From Paracamarosporium sp. OC-R06-R3 (lineage: Eukaryota; Ascomycota; Dothideomycetes; Pleosporales; Didymosphaeriaceae): a DNA stretch of 64,000 nucleotides. Position numbers and translations under genes: made by a program. This document shows positions 34,685 to 45,154 of this stretch, piece after piece (the first letter of the stretch is position 1; each line of letters starts with the position of its first letter). The stretch spans positions 62,001-126,000 of the forward strand of contig JACVRA010000185.1 of assembly GCA_019828545.1 (NCBI GenBank). Direction: 5' to 3'. The notes under the pieces are model-generated. The model saw nothing but the letters and a program-made list of their open reading frames with translations, searched no databases and was not told the DNA's origin.

Positions 34685-36129
34685 CCAGACCACACCCGCA
34701 ACGAGATGAACCCGCAGACGTTGTGCAACAGCGGTGAGTGCAGCCGTCTACCGGTGTCTGTGGAGGTGGCGTGGAGATGTGGAGATGGTGGACTCTGTGT
34801 GGTGTGCTCGCGTGACATGGTGTTCGGATTCCGTTGTTTGATTAAGTGATACCCCCTCTTGAGCACGGCATTGGATGGATGGATGCGGGTGCGTCTGCAT
34901 ATGCGGTGTGCACCCGCCAGCCACACCCCGCCAAAGCATCACGAGTTTTCTTCCTGTAACAAAAGTCTGAGGTTGGGACGGTGCTGCATGTAGCGGACTC
35001 GAGTTTGAGTCCAGCTCTACTACCTACGTAAGCTTCGAGATGGCTGGTAATGCTACGAATGTTCCTCGTTGTACTGCATATGCATTCGCTAGCCACGCTA
35101 CAAGCCCTTTCCTCCAGGTTATACATGGGTGGCTGGTATTGCACGTTATTGCACGCTATTGCATGCAATGACCTTCACATTGCGCGTGCGGTTTTCAAAG
35201 TAGTGTGAATTAGTGGCATGGCGTGATGGACTACGAGTACACTATTACCTATAGTAAGGACTATTGAAGGGGCCGGCACTTGAGTCACGCATGTCGCCGA
35301 GGATAGGCAGCCCTGTACGAGTATAGTCGATTGCAGATCAGTCTGTCGCTATCTACTGTCAGCGAGTGTGTGATTGTTTCGATTTGTTGCTGTTTACAGT
35401 GCACAAATGTGTGGTATCCTTCTATGTGTTCGGAAGCATCGACCTACCATTACTGGAAAGTGGAAGCGCTGGCAAGCCTATCCATAGTCGCTGTTAGGTC
35501 TTACTTCGGAGATCTGCTAAACACTGAGCTCTCTCCAACACTGCCCACTAAGAACCTGTATTTTTAGGTAGTTCTTACAGTTACATCACACTCGCAGCTA
35601 GAGGACGGTGTTTGAGTGGGTAAATCCCGAAGCACCAGCGCCGTATGGCAGTGATGCTCCTGACGGATACGAGTCTTGACTATCTAATCATCCCTTGCTC
35701 GAATGGAATCGCGCAAAATCAATAAAAAAACGCCCTTCCCATCATATCAAATATCAGTTTGAATCATCCCAATCCAATCCAGTCAAGCCCCTTCCATATG
35801 CAGTTTGTGATGCACCCAAGCAGTAACAAAGGAGAGAGATACCAAAAAAGTAGCTTCTTAAATGATACAAGATGCCAGAACACAGGGTATGTGCATTGTG
35901 GCGAGAAGCAGAGGAAGAGAGACAAGAGTAAAAGGTAATGCGGGTATCGGTCTGGTTCTGAGAGAGGAGAGGAGAGTAAGGAAATGGTATCTCTAGCGCT
36001 ACAAACTCGTGTTCTGGTGGAAGGTCCATGCATCCTAGGGGTCCTCCTGGAAGATAACGGTTGGAAAAGGTTTTCTGTTTGGTCTCGAAAAAAAGGAAAA
36101 TAAAAATCAAGGGATGAAAAGTGTCAAGA
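34685..36129. other. convergent intergenic region, no gene seen
   Basis: 1.4 kb between the MED6 stop and the kinase stop. Short frames only. The right 400 bases are AT/purine-rich and probably kinase 3' UTR. Confidence 0.45.
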
Positions 36130-38097
36130 CTACAAGTGGAGGTCATTCCAACCTCCAACCCACTCAAGGTCCCCGATGTCGTCGTGCAAAGGGGTCGGGT
36201 GACGACGCCAGTCCTTGCTCAGACTCCAGGGGTCCATGTCCTTGTTTTTGGGCTTTGCCCAGGCATCAACATTCTCATGCTGCTGGCTGGGGCCCCAGTG
36301 GATCTGACGCCTCCAGCTGCCGGTCCGGCTTCGCTTCCGGGCGGAGTTCGGAGTTGGTTGCGGTTGCTTTGTCGCCTTTGCGGGCGTTTTCACAGGTGTC
36401 TTCACAGGCTTCTGAGGTGTATGTTGTGGAGACTGCGGAGAGCGCCTGCGGTCACCAAGAGCAGCCCATTTGTCCGCGACTGTACGCTTGGAAGGTGGAG
36501 AGTAGCGCGCATGAGCTGCACTGTGCTCTTCAAAGATGAACCCAGTCTGTTCGCTGACGTGGCTGCTCGAGATGCGGATCGGTTTGGGAGAGCGGCTCCT
36601 GCTGTTGTTAACCATAGCAGGGTTCTTGAACTCTGAAAGCCCGCCGCGAGGGGTAGAAACGCCAGATCCGGCCTCTGACTGGACAAGTGGCTTCTCTTTT
36701 CTTGGGGTGAAGCTGTTCTCGATTTCCTCGATGGTGATGTCGTCATCCTCTTCGTCCCAGAGATCGCTCCAGCTCTTGGAGATGGCATCGCGCTTCTTAC
36801 CAAAGACCGATGCCATGCTGTTGAAGGCCTTGGTTGGAAGCGAAGCCGCGATGGGCATCGGCTTGGATCGAGCAATACTCATAGGCGCTGGGGCATTGGC
36901 ACTGATGGGTTTGAACGAAAGGCCTAGGCCCGAATCAATGGACTCTCCCAGACCCGAGTCAACAAAGGATCCGGTAGAAGCATTGGCGGGTTTGACATCG
37001 TACCAGGAACGCCCAGCATGTCCAGAGTAGAGATCATCAGAATAAATTTCAGTATCGGGAATGGCTGACAGTTGACGGATAGGCTGAGGTGGGGACATAG
37101 CTAAGGCCTTAGCCCAGGGGAAAGAACCACCTTGGTCAACCTGAGGGGTCGAGATGGAAGGCGTGCGAAGAGGCTCGCGATTAGCGCTAGCAATGACTGG
37201 GTCGCGCTCCTCGGTGCAGAACTCGTCGAGGGTTTCATCATCGATGGTGAAGCTGATGACGCGGGCAAGGGCTTCCTTGACAAGAGACAGATCACGCTTC
37301 TCCGGGTCGATGGCTAGGCAGTGGGTCAAAACCTCGAAGGTGTCTTGGGACATGTTGGGGAAGACATCAAAGAGGCTTTGGCGGTCAAGAGCGAAGTCGG
37401 CGTACAGAGGGTCCGAAGCTGAGGGAACAGCAAAGGGGTTACGCGAGAACAAGACATTCAACAGACAGATACCAATCGCCCAGATGTCTGCCTTGGCCGT
37501 GGAGTAGCCCGCGCTGGTGGGATCGTACTGCTCAGGCGCCATGTAGCGGTCGCTACCGACGGCAACCTCCCAAGACCATGCATCGGTGGTAGCAAGTCCA
37601 AAGTCACCAAGCTTCATCAAGCCAGACTGCGTCAAGAAGATGTTCTCCGGCTTGATGTCGCGATGATAGATGCCCTTGGAATGCATGGATTCAACGGCCC
37701 CGACCAACTGGAGCATGAAGTCGCGCACATGTTCCGTCTCCAAAGGGCCTTTACCGAGACGGATGGCTTCGTACAAGTCACCGTTGGAGCAGAATTCGAG
37801 AACAAGGTAGACGTGGTTGGTGGTCTCGAAGGATTGGACGAGGTTGACAATGTTGGGATGTGAGCCGAGACGGAGGTGGATACCGAGCTCCTCAGATCGT
37901 TCATCGATAGCAAAAGCAGTGGGGCACGTGACGGTTGCAGTCGACTTGGTGATGACCTTGACGGCAACGAGTTCGTCGGTTACAAGGTCCTTGGCCTGGA
38001 AGACCATGCCGAAGGAGCCATGGTTGAGAGGGGAGATGGTTTCGTATCGTCCATTGAGCACAACACCCTCGTGAAGCTGGTTGCGCATGCACTCCAT
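36130..38097 (-). CDS. KSP1: Ser/Thr protein kinase, Ksp1/Ran1 type
   Basis: A single exon of 655 aa. The N-terminal kinase domain (about residues 15-280) is complete: Gly loop 'NHGSFGMV' (25-32), catalytic Lys47 in 'AVKVITK', 'HRDIKPENIF' (Asp147), 'DFGLA' (165-167) and 'YMAPEQ'. The unusual APEQYD, then 'DIWAIGICLLNVLFSRNPF', fits the Ksp1/Ran1(Pat1) subgroup, which connects nutrient signalling (TORC1, PKA) to growth, autophagy and meiosis control in yeasts. The C-terminal 370 residues are low-complexity with many Ser/Thr-Pro sites (KTPVKTPAK, SPQSPQHTPQKP) and end in a conserved-looking 'GDLEWVGGWNDLHL'. The 2.9 kb upstream without a gene suggests a long leader. Confidence 0.88.
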   Translation of the reverse strand: MECMRNQLHEGVVLNGRYETISPLNHGSFGMVFQAKDLVTDELVAVKVITKSTATVTCPTAFAIDERSEELGIHLRLGSHPNIVNLVQSFETTNHVYLVLEFCSNGDLYEAIRLGKGPLETEHVRDFMLQLVGAVESMHSKGIYHRDIKPENIFLTQSGLMKLGDFGLATTDAWSWEVAVGSDRYMAPEQYDPTSAGYSTAKADIWAIGICLLNVLFSRNPFAVPSASDPLYADFALDRQSLFDVFPNMSQDTFEVLTHCLAIDPEKRDLSLVKEALARVISFTIDDETLDEFCTEERDPVIASANREPLRTPSISTPQVDQGGSFPWAKALAMSPPQPIRQLSAIPDTEIYSDDLYSGHAGRSWYDVKPANASTGSFVDSGLGESIDSGLGLSFKPISANAPAPMSIARSKPMPIAASLPTKAFNSMASVFGKKRDAISKSWSDLWDEEDDDITIEEIENSFTPRKEKPLVQSEAGSGVSTPRGGLSEFKNPAMVNNSRSRSPKPIRISSSHVSEQTGFIFEEHSAAHARYSPPSKRTVADKWAALGDRRRSPQSPQHTPQKPVKTPVKTPAKATKQPQPTPNSARKRSRTGSWRRQIHWGPSQQHENVDAWAKPKNKDMDPWSLSKDWRRHPTPLHDDIGDLEWVGGWNDLHL

Positions 38098-40968
38098 AGG
38101 TGGAACTCGTTGGGTAATAACAGGAAAATGGCCGAGGGAATCCGAAGGTATACCCGGTGGCAGAGTGCGGTCAAGGTCGAAGCACGCAAGGAAATGGAAC
38201 GCTGACGTGAAATGTCGTAATCAAGCAAAAGGGTTGACGGCCGTCGAACCCACGAAGCGATGATCTATTGCAGTTTTTGGTGTCGCAAGCTTCGATGAAG
38301 ATAGGAATAAATGGCGTATGATGGTCCGGATATGATGAAGGCACAGAAGAAATGTCGTCAAGTAAACAGGCTGCAGGCTGCAGTAGGTGGGTCCGATAGG
38401 AAGTGGGAACAAGAAAGCCGTCGGGGAATATGCACAGGGGTCCGTAGGCTGCAAAGACAAGGAAAGTCTCAAGAGAGTGTGGTGCTCATTGGCTGTATTA
38501 GTTTTGTATGGATAACCCGAGTCAACGAGCGGTTGTGAAAGAAAGGCTGGTCGGAGTACCTAGACGTCCGGCGAAAGGCAAGTACTGGAGGGTCGCTGCG
38601 TGAGATGGAGACGGAGAGATTGAGAGAGTCGTAACACGTGTAAGGCGTAGGTGTAGACAGGATCAGGTGTCTAGGACGGATGTTTGGTGGAGGCGTGAGT
38701 CAGCGGCAAGACTCAGGCACAAGCTAGCAAAGGACTCGATGGCCGAGGTTGCTAGGGTAGGCGGCTTTCACTGGCAGCAGACAATGAGAGACACGAGCAT
38801 CAAGCGTCTGGCCACGAAGCTGGATCGGCCGATGTGGAAGACCGAGGCTGATGTGAGGAGGATCGGAGGTCGGAGGTTGAAGGCTCGAGGCGTGAGGATG
38901 AGTCGGTGATGGCCAGGAGCGTGTTCCGGATTCTCACATCAAAGACCGGCAGCAGTAAGAAGACGGTCGGTTGTATGGCCGAGGCGCGGTTGTGTGGGTG
39001 GAGGCGTGGGCGAGAGGTGGAGATGGAGTCGGGAGGTGTCGTCGAGGTGGGCGAGGCAGGAGCGGTTGCGAGGGAAACGAGGGGAATGCAGGCGCGATTA
39101 GGGAGGAAGAGGATGCTGGTGGAATGCGGAAAGGATGCTGGCTGCGACGAGCAAAACGACGACGACGGGGGGTGGGTTAGATAGTATCAGGACATGGCAA
39201 TAAGATTCGAAGAGCGATGGAGAGGCGAAGCAGAAGTGACAAGGGAGAGGCTGATTCACTTAATAAGAGAAAGCACAGGCTTCCAAGGCGATGGCATGAC
39301 CCAAAGGCGACTAGTGGAGAGGCGATTCCCGATACAGACTAGTGGACCGAATCGGGCTAGTGCTGCATGCAGGAAGATGCAACAGCATCTACCGCCCGGC
39401 TGCGGTCTCACCAAGTTTTGTCCGCGTTGCGTTGCGCGGTGGGCCCACCAGCGTGCTCGCTGTGAGCGGCGGCATCCGGGTGGGGACGTGGAGGCGACAG
39501 CGGACAGAGGGCGGAGGACTGGCGACCACGAGGTGGCCGGCTGGCGAAGGGGCTTAGACGGCGGCAAACACGACGACTTGGACGCTCACGGCGCCGATCC
39601 GCCCAGGAAGCGCAGAGCGTTAGCCAGAGGGCCCAGGCTCAGGATGTCTTTGTCCAACAACAGCGCAGTACCCTGTCGACCTGCCAGGTGGCCTTTCATT
39701 GGTCCCGGCACGCCACCCTCAGCGCTCAGTCGACACGCAACCTGTGCCGCTATCGTTCATCTATCGCGCGCGCACCTCATTTCCCGCGCAGCCGGCTCCT
39801 TGATCGCAACCGTCTGCTGAGGCTGTTCTGCTGTTCTGCTGCCTCAGGGGCTGCTTGGACGACCCCTCCCGCTGAGCACGCAAGCGTTTCACTCGTCCCC
39901 CTCGAGTTCCACCCCGAGCACGGCCCGCGGGTAGTCGCCGCGACGTCTTGGGAGCTGGGGAAGCTTATGCTGGCCGACGGCAGACAGCTTCGTGGCCTCA
40001 GAACACTGGCCAGAAATGGCATTGCGCGGAGATGAAACACAGTCGGTGTACAGCCGCCTGTGCGAATGGCATCGTGAGCCCTCGACGCTGCTAACCCCCT
40101 TGGACGCTGCCTGTATTCGCTGTCCGGCCTCGGGCACGCGCCCAGCACGATTCCTCCGTAGCGTCGCCGGCCAGCCGTGGCGAAGCTCGCCAGTGGTCCT
40201 CCTCCCAGGGACGCTGCATCCGGCCTGCAGTATGCAGCATCGTGCATGCTTCTCGCCACAAAGCCTCACAGGTACTCGAGGGCAATCGGAGCGCTACTGC
40301 AGGAATCATGCAGACGTCTCCACTCGGCCCCCTGATGTTGAGGGCGGTGAGAAGCGACAGCGAAAGGCCTCGAGACAGCGCACTGCATTCGTCCCTCGCC
40401 TAGCCTATAGCATCGTGGAGAAGTCCATACTGTAGCTTCACGATCCGAAAAGTGGGCTGCTCGTGTGGACCTGCGGTCCGCTCTGCAGCAGGCGGGCCTG
40501 TCAAGACGGGTCGCGGATCCCATGGGAGAGTCTGATACACAGGATCTCTGTTTATTTGTTTACTTCGGCATCGATTTGGCACAAAGTGCTCGCCTGCGGA
40601 CTTGGGTCGGGGGTTCCCAGGCGCTCTGCTGCGCATGTCCGATAATAGCAGCACTGCTAAGCCTGAGGGATGTCGCGACAATCACTCTTGCCCATCGCAG
40701 CTTCATCATGGCCGTCGAGTCGAGTCGAAGAGAAAACCGCTTCCACGTCGATAGCCATGCCTTTGCGTTACCTGGCAGAGCCCTGCTATACTAGCCTATA
40801 TCGCCCTGACCGCCTTGCCTTGTGTATTCCATGCCCTCTCAACACGAAGCCGCGCACCAACCAGAGCGCGTTTCGGCACACCACCGCATGTACTCTGTTC
40901 GAGCTTCTGAAAATTTTCCACTCACCGCTCCTCACCGCTCTCCAGACCAACAACAGACTGCCGTGACA
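38098..40968. other. long divergent region upstream of KSP1 and UTR4
   Basis: 2.9 kb without a recognisable gene. About 38560-39190 is strongly purine-rich on the plus strand, so a KSP1 leader transcribed through it would be pyrimidine-rich. 39200-40700 is GC-rich with chance-looking open frames on both strands, such as 39194-39820 (+), rich in Arg with no domain. The last 300 bases are presumably the UTR4 promoter. Confidence 0.5.
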
Positions 40969-43102
40969 ATGTCTCCCGCATCCCTCGACTGCGAACGATG
41001 GCAAGGCTCTCGGGTCGTTCTGCTCGACATTGGTGAGTGCCAATCGCCTGTCCCGCCTGCTGCTGCTTGCGGCACTTCGTTCTGGCGCCACACTATCCAT
41101 CCGCCGACGGTCTTCCATGCTTTGGTCTAGCCAGCAGCCTCGCCATGCACGACAGACGGTCCAAGGAACATGCGCTGCCATCGCGTGCACATCGGGTGGT
41201 TGTTTTCGGGAGCTGCACCCCAGGTTTCGCGCCACCACGCCTGTCCTAGAGTCTCGACCCCGCCAGACAATGCACCCAACCATTACTCAAGACAACACTG
41301 ACGCTGCTGTGTAACGTTTCCAGAGGGCACCATCTCTAGCATCTCCTTCGTCAAAGACGTCCTGGTAAGCCGTCTCTCGTTTTCCTCAACCTAGTCATTA
41401 GCCTCCGTCGTCGCAACGAGGTTGGTTTCCCCGCAGTCGAGAGCGTGTGATCACTGGCCCCAACCGCCCTGCTGAGCACCCCTTCGGATATCGTCCAGCC
41501 ACTCATTTCCACATCGGGTTCTCTGGATGCCCTTCTGTCCTCTTCGGTTTCCATCTCCTTCTTTAAGTTTCCATGACCTGTCACGCGATCGCCTGCAACG
41601 GTCGGATAACGTGTCCGCCTGCCACTACAGCCACTCGCTCACGATGACAGTATACGTATGCAGTCGACCGTCTCACAAAGCTTGCCCGCGACTCGTGGCA
41701 CGATCCGGCCTTCCAGGACCTCATTGCGGGGTTTCCCGAAGAGACGAGACCGAATGCCGAGACCCTACTTGCTCATGTGCACGATTTGACACGTAGAGAC
41801 ATCAAGGCCGTGTACTTGAAGCAACTTCAAGGTAGGCCATTCATGCCTCTTCTTCTCCACTCTGTTGAGCTCTTATCGCAAACGCATCCCCCATTCTACA
41901 GCCGTAATCTTTCGCGCACTTCGGGGGTTTCCTAGCGATCATCGCCACGTCAGGTCCGCCATGTTATTGGATATCGGTCTTGGGTCATTCGGACCGTCGC
42001 AACGAGCGGACCCTGTGATAATCCACTTCGCTATCATAGCACTCTAGAGAAGTCTGCGTTGTCACGTTGGCTCAACCTCGTTCATGCTTGCTTACCGCAG
42101 CTATTCAACATACTTTTGATTACTAGTTTTATTGCAATTGCTTTGCGGGGGGTTTCGGTGCATTGTCGAGTCACTCAAGGTAGTTTGTTGTTGACTCAGT
42201 CTAACCATCCCTGTAGGCAAGTTGTGGAAGACTGGATATGAGGACGGCGACCTCAAGACCCCCCTCTTCGACGATGTGATGCCAACGCTTGAAGCTTGGA
42301 AGACTGCGGGCAAGACACTTGCCATCTTTAGCTCTGGCAGCGTTCAAGCTCAGCTTCAATTCTTCTCTTTCGTTCAGGATGGTTCAATAACACGAGATCT
42401 GAAACCCCTCTTCGCCGCTCATTTCGACCCCACTATTGCTGGCTCCAAACTCGAGAAGGACTCGTATGAGAAGATCTGTGGTCAATTGGATCAGAAGGGT
42501 GCTCAAATCACCTTCCTGACTGACAATGTGAAAGGTACGTATAAGTCTCTTCCGCTGTCGTGTGCGATCTCCCCAAATTCTCCTTACTTTGTTCTATTCT
42601 CCGATTGCGTGGGTTGTATACGCGCCCTACCCTGGTAGCCGCGTTACCTGCTTACCTGAAACATCTCCGATCAAGCACTGCCTCGTATCGCTCCAAACCA
42701 ACGGTGCGGCGCTCCACCTCTATTAATATGGACCTGCCAACAACGGTGTCCGATCCTCACCACAAACACTCATCAATGCAAGGTCCCTCTGTTTTGGGAG
42801 ACATTTGTCAAGATAGCCCATGTCGTCATCGCGCACGTCCTTTCATTTCATCATAAACAAGCCAAGCCTTTTGCTCCGCGTTTGCATTTGCAGATCACCT
42901 CGTTTCCTATTTTGTCCAATCACACCCCAAGGAGGCATTATTGGAGGTAAACAGCATGCTGACATGCAGGTGTACAGAAGCAGAAGCAGCGAAGGACGCT
43001 GGCGTATATGCGGTGCTGGTGGATCGTCCAGGCAACGCGCCGTTGACCGAGCATGACAGGGAGCGCTTTGCTGTCATCCAGCAGTTGACAGATTTGCCGT
43101 GA
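40969..43102 (+). CDS. UTR4: enolase-phosphatase E1 (methionine salvage)
   Basis: Five exons: 40969-41032, 41324-41364, 41651-41831, 42217-42534, 42978-43102 (242 aa, close to the usual size). The HAD motif I 'LLDIEGTISSISFVKDVL' (Asp20) is assembled over exons 1-2. Motif II is 'LAIFSSGSVQAQLQFF' with 'DGSITRDLKPLFAAHFDPTIAGSKLEKDSY', and motif III is 'ITFLTDNVKEAEAAKDAGVYAVLVDRPGNAPL'. The enzyme converts 2,3-diketo-5-methylthiopentyl-1-phosphate to an acireductone in methionine salvage. Introns are 291, 286, 385 and 443 bases, several times longer than any others here and twice the coding length in total. Exon 3 begins 'YTYAVDRLTKLARDSW' at a GACAG acceptor. Confidence 0.9.
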
Positions 43103-45154
43103 TGCCGAGTGTTACTCCGGGTCAACTAATTGTGGCATGCGGCAGCCTGAGTACCCTGCTTTACCCAAGCTACACAATACAAAGGCCGACAGTATCTAGT
43201 AGTCAGGATAGTGGGAATGGGTTGAGGTATGTTGAGGGTGCTGTATCTAGTCAATAATAGAAAACGTCTCCGTATGGTTTGGGGCTGAAGGAATGCGGAT
43301 ACAGATTACATACCAACACCCACCAACACCTGCTAATGCAGGAGTACATACGGCACATGGCATCCTCCCATGTAGTGACGTAGCAGCTTAACACGTCTCA
43401 TTATTTCTTCTCACACCACTACGTGAGCAGTCATCTCTCTAACCAACACCTGCACCATTACCCGCGACATGCGCGATTATTCTTGCCGTATCTGCAACAT
43501 GTATCGCAATCTGCAGTGCCCGTCGCAAGAGGTGCGATCATCTGATGATCGGTCGTGGGGCAGGCATGTGGGGTTTACGAGTGGTTCTGTTACGAAACAG
43601 TTACGGCTTCATACCTAGGAGGCATGATTGGGTGGCGCCGACATCAGGTGTCCATTTATATTTGTGCGGCTACTAACTGATGCGGCTGATTCGTTATTTC
43701 TGTCTGGTCGTTCGTTGTGTCGGAAAGCGTCTTCGATGATGCTGCTGCTGAGGTTGTTCGGCGCGGGTTCCTCGTGAGGGATATAATGATTTGAGATAGC
43801 CGCTGATTTGTGTTTGGTTTCGGATCCTGGTACGGTTGACCTTCTTTCGTGTGGGTGTGGTCGGTCATGGTTTCCGGGTAATCGTCACTTGTCGTCCTGT
43901 CGGTGGAAAGTGGGTTGTCGATCGGTTGCGCGTCGATGAGCAAGTTACATTCTTGTGTATAGACGTTTCGTCATCGCTAAGCGTCCAGAACTTGTCGGTA
44001 TACGTTCGAATATAGTGACTATGTAGAAGCCATTGTCGCGTATTCTGTTCACAAGATTGATTGGCTATTCATGCGGTCGACGTCTATGAATCTTCTCCTG
44101 GGCTGACATCTCAAAGAGCCTTCGTCATCAATAGGCCACCTTCAACATCTCGTTCATCTCAATGTTTGTATCGTATCGACAAAGCAATTTGTAATTATCT
44201 GGCTCGCGAAAGAGCCTCACCCGGCGACATCGTCTCGAAAGCGACATGCAAACAATTGGCAATTCTTGCTGTAGGCGAGCCAACACTGCAAAGATCCATG
44301 CGAGCAACACACTATCTTGTTCAATTAGTATTTCCTTCAAAGCCATCACTTGTTCACCTATTCAGTACGTTCTCCAGAACGAAATGTCGACCGGGGCTCT
44401 TTGTATTTCGTAGGTAACTCCTATGAGAAAGACACCTTGATGTTTTCTAGTGACGTAGAAGTCGGTCGTAAACAGTTCGGATGAGTCGCAAAGACTACAG
44501 CAGCACCATACATTCAATAAGCTGATAGTAAGAACACACTATAGAGTGGACTAGTAACAATACAGCATTAAGACTATAGTGTGTATGTTTTTTATTAGCC
44601 CAGAGTAGCCATTCGAGAACTAAAAGTACGTGAGCATCGTGATATAACCTTAAGCTTGTTTAGAAATGCTCTTACAGGTCTGAACATCTATATATAGAGG
44701 AAGTACAGGTGGCATATATGGATGTTTCTTGATAAACAATCGCGGAAAGATGTACATCCCGAATGGTAAGATTGTTGAACGGAATTGGCTGTAGAAAGGT
44801 ATACCACAGTAGCCCTGTAGAATTTTTTGGATTAAAGGAAGTGAGTTTAGGCTCATTTCCCGCGGGGATCGCTGTTACGGTAATTTTGTTTGTCTCGAAA
44901 GCGATGGAGTGGGAAATTTGTGGAACTATCTTGTGGAGATATAGAATGGATAGTAAAAATTGATTATTACTCTGCCCCGTTGCTTATTGATCCGACCGCA
45001 GAACTCGCCTTCTTTGCGGTTGTGCGGTTCCTTAGAAAAGAAAAGGATCGATAGTCGGATGTTGAAGTGGTGCGTTAGGCGGCGTTTCATCAATCATAGA
45101 TCAACTGGATTAGCTTTGTCCTGCCGGTACAAGGGTGGTAATACATTTACCTTA
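43103..45154. other. gene-poor region with inverted repeat
   Basis: 2 kb without a recognisable gene, turning AT-rich to the right. It contains a perfect 11-base inverted repeat at 44534-44584 and a few short repeats (ACCAACACCTG near 43320 and 43441). It forms the left border of the 43-54 kb accessory-looking segment. Confidence 0.4.
44534..44584. repeat. perfect 11-bp inverted repeat with 29-base loop
   Basis: ACACACTATAG (44534-44544) is followed by its exact reverse complement CTATAGTGTGT (44574-44584). It could be a hairpin or the remnant of a fold-back element. Confidence 0.7.

Noticed and set aside
39194..39820. A 208-codon ATG frame on the plus strand upstream of UTR4
   Set aside because: It is Arg-rich, low-complexity text with no domain, and overlapping frames on both strands look the same. 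The GC-rich sequence alone explains its length.
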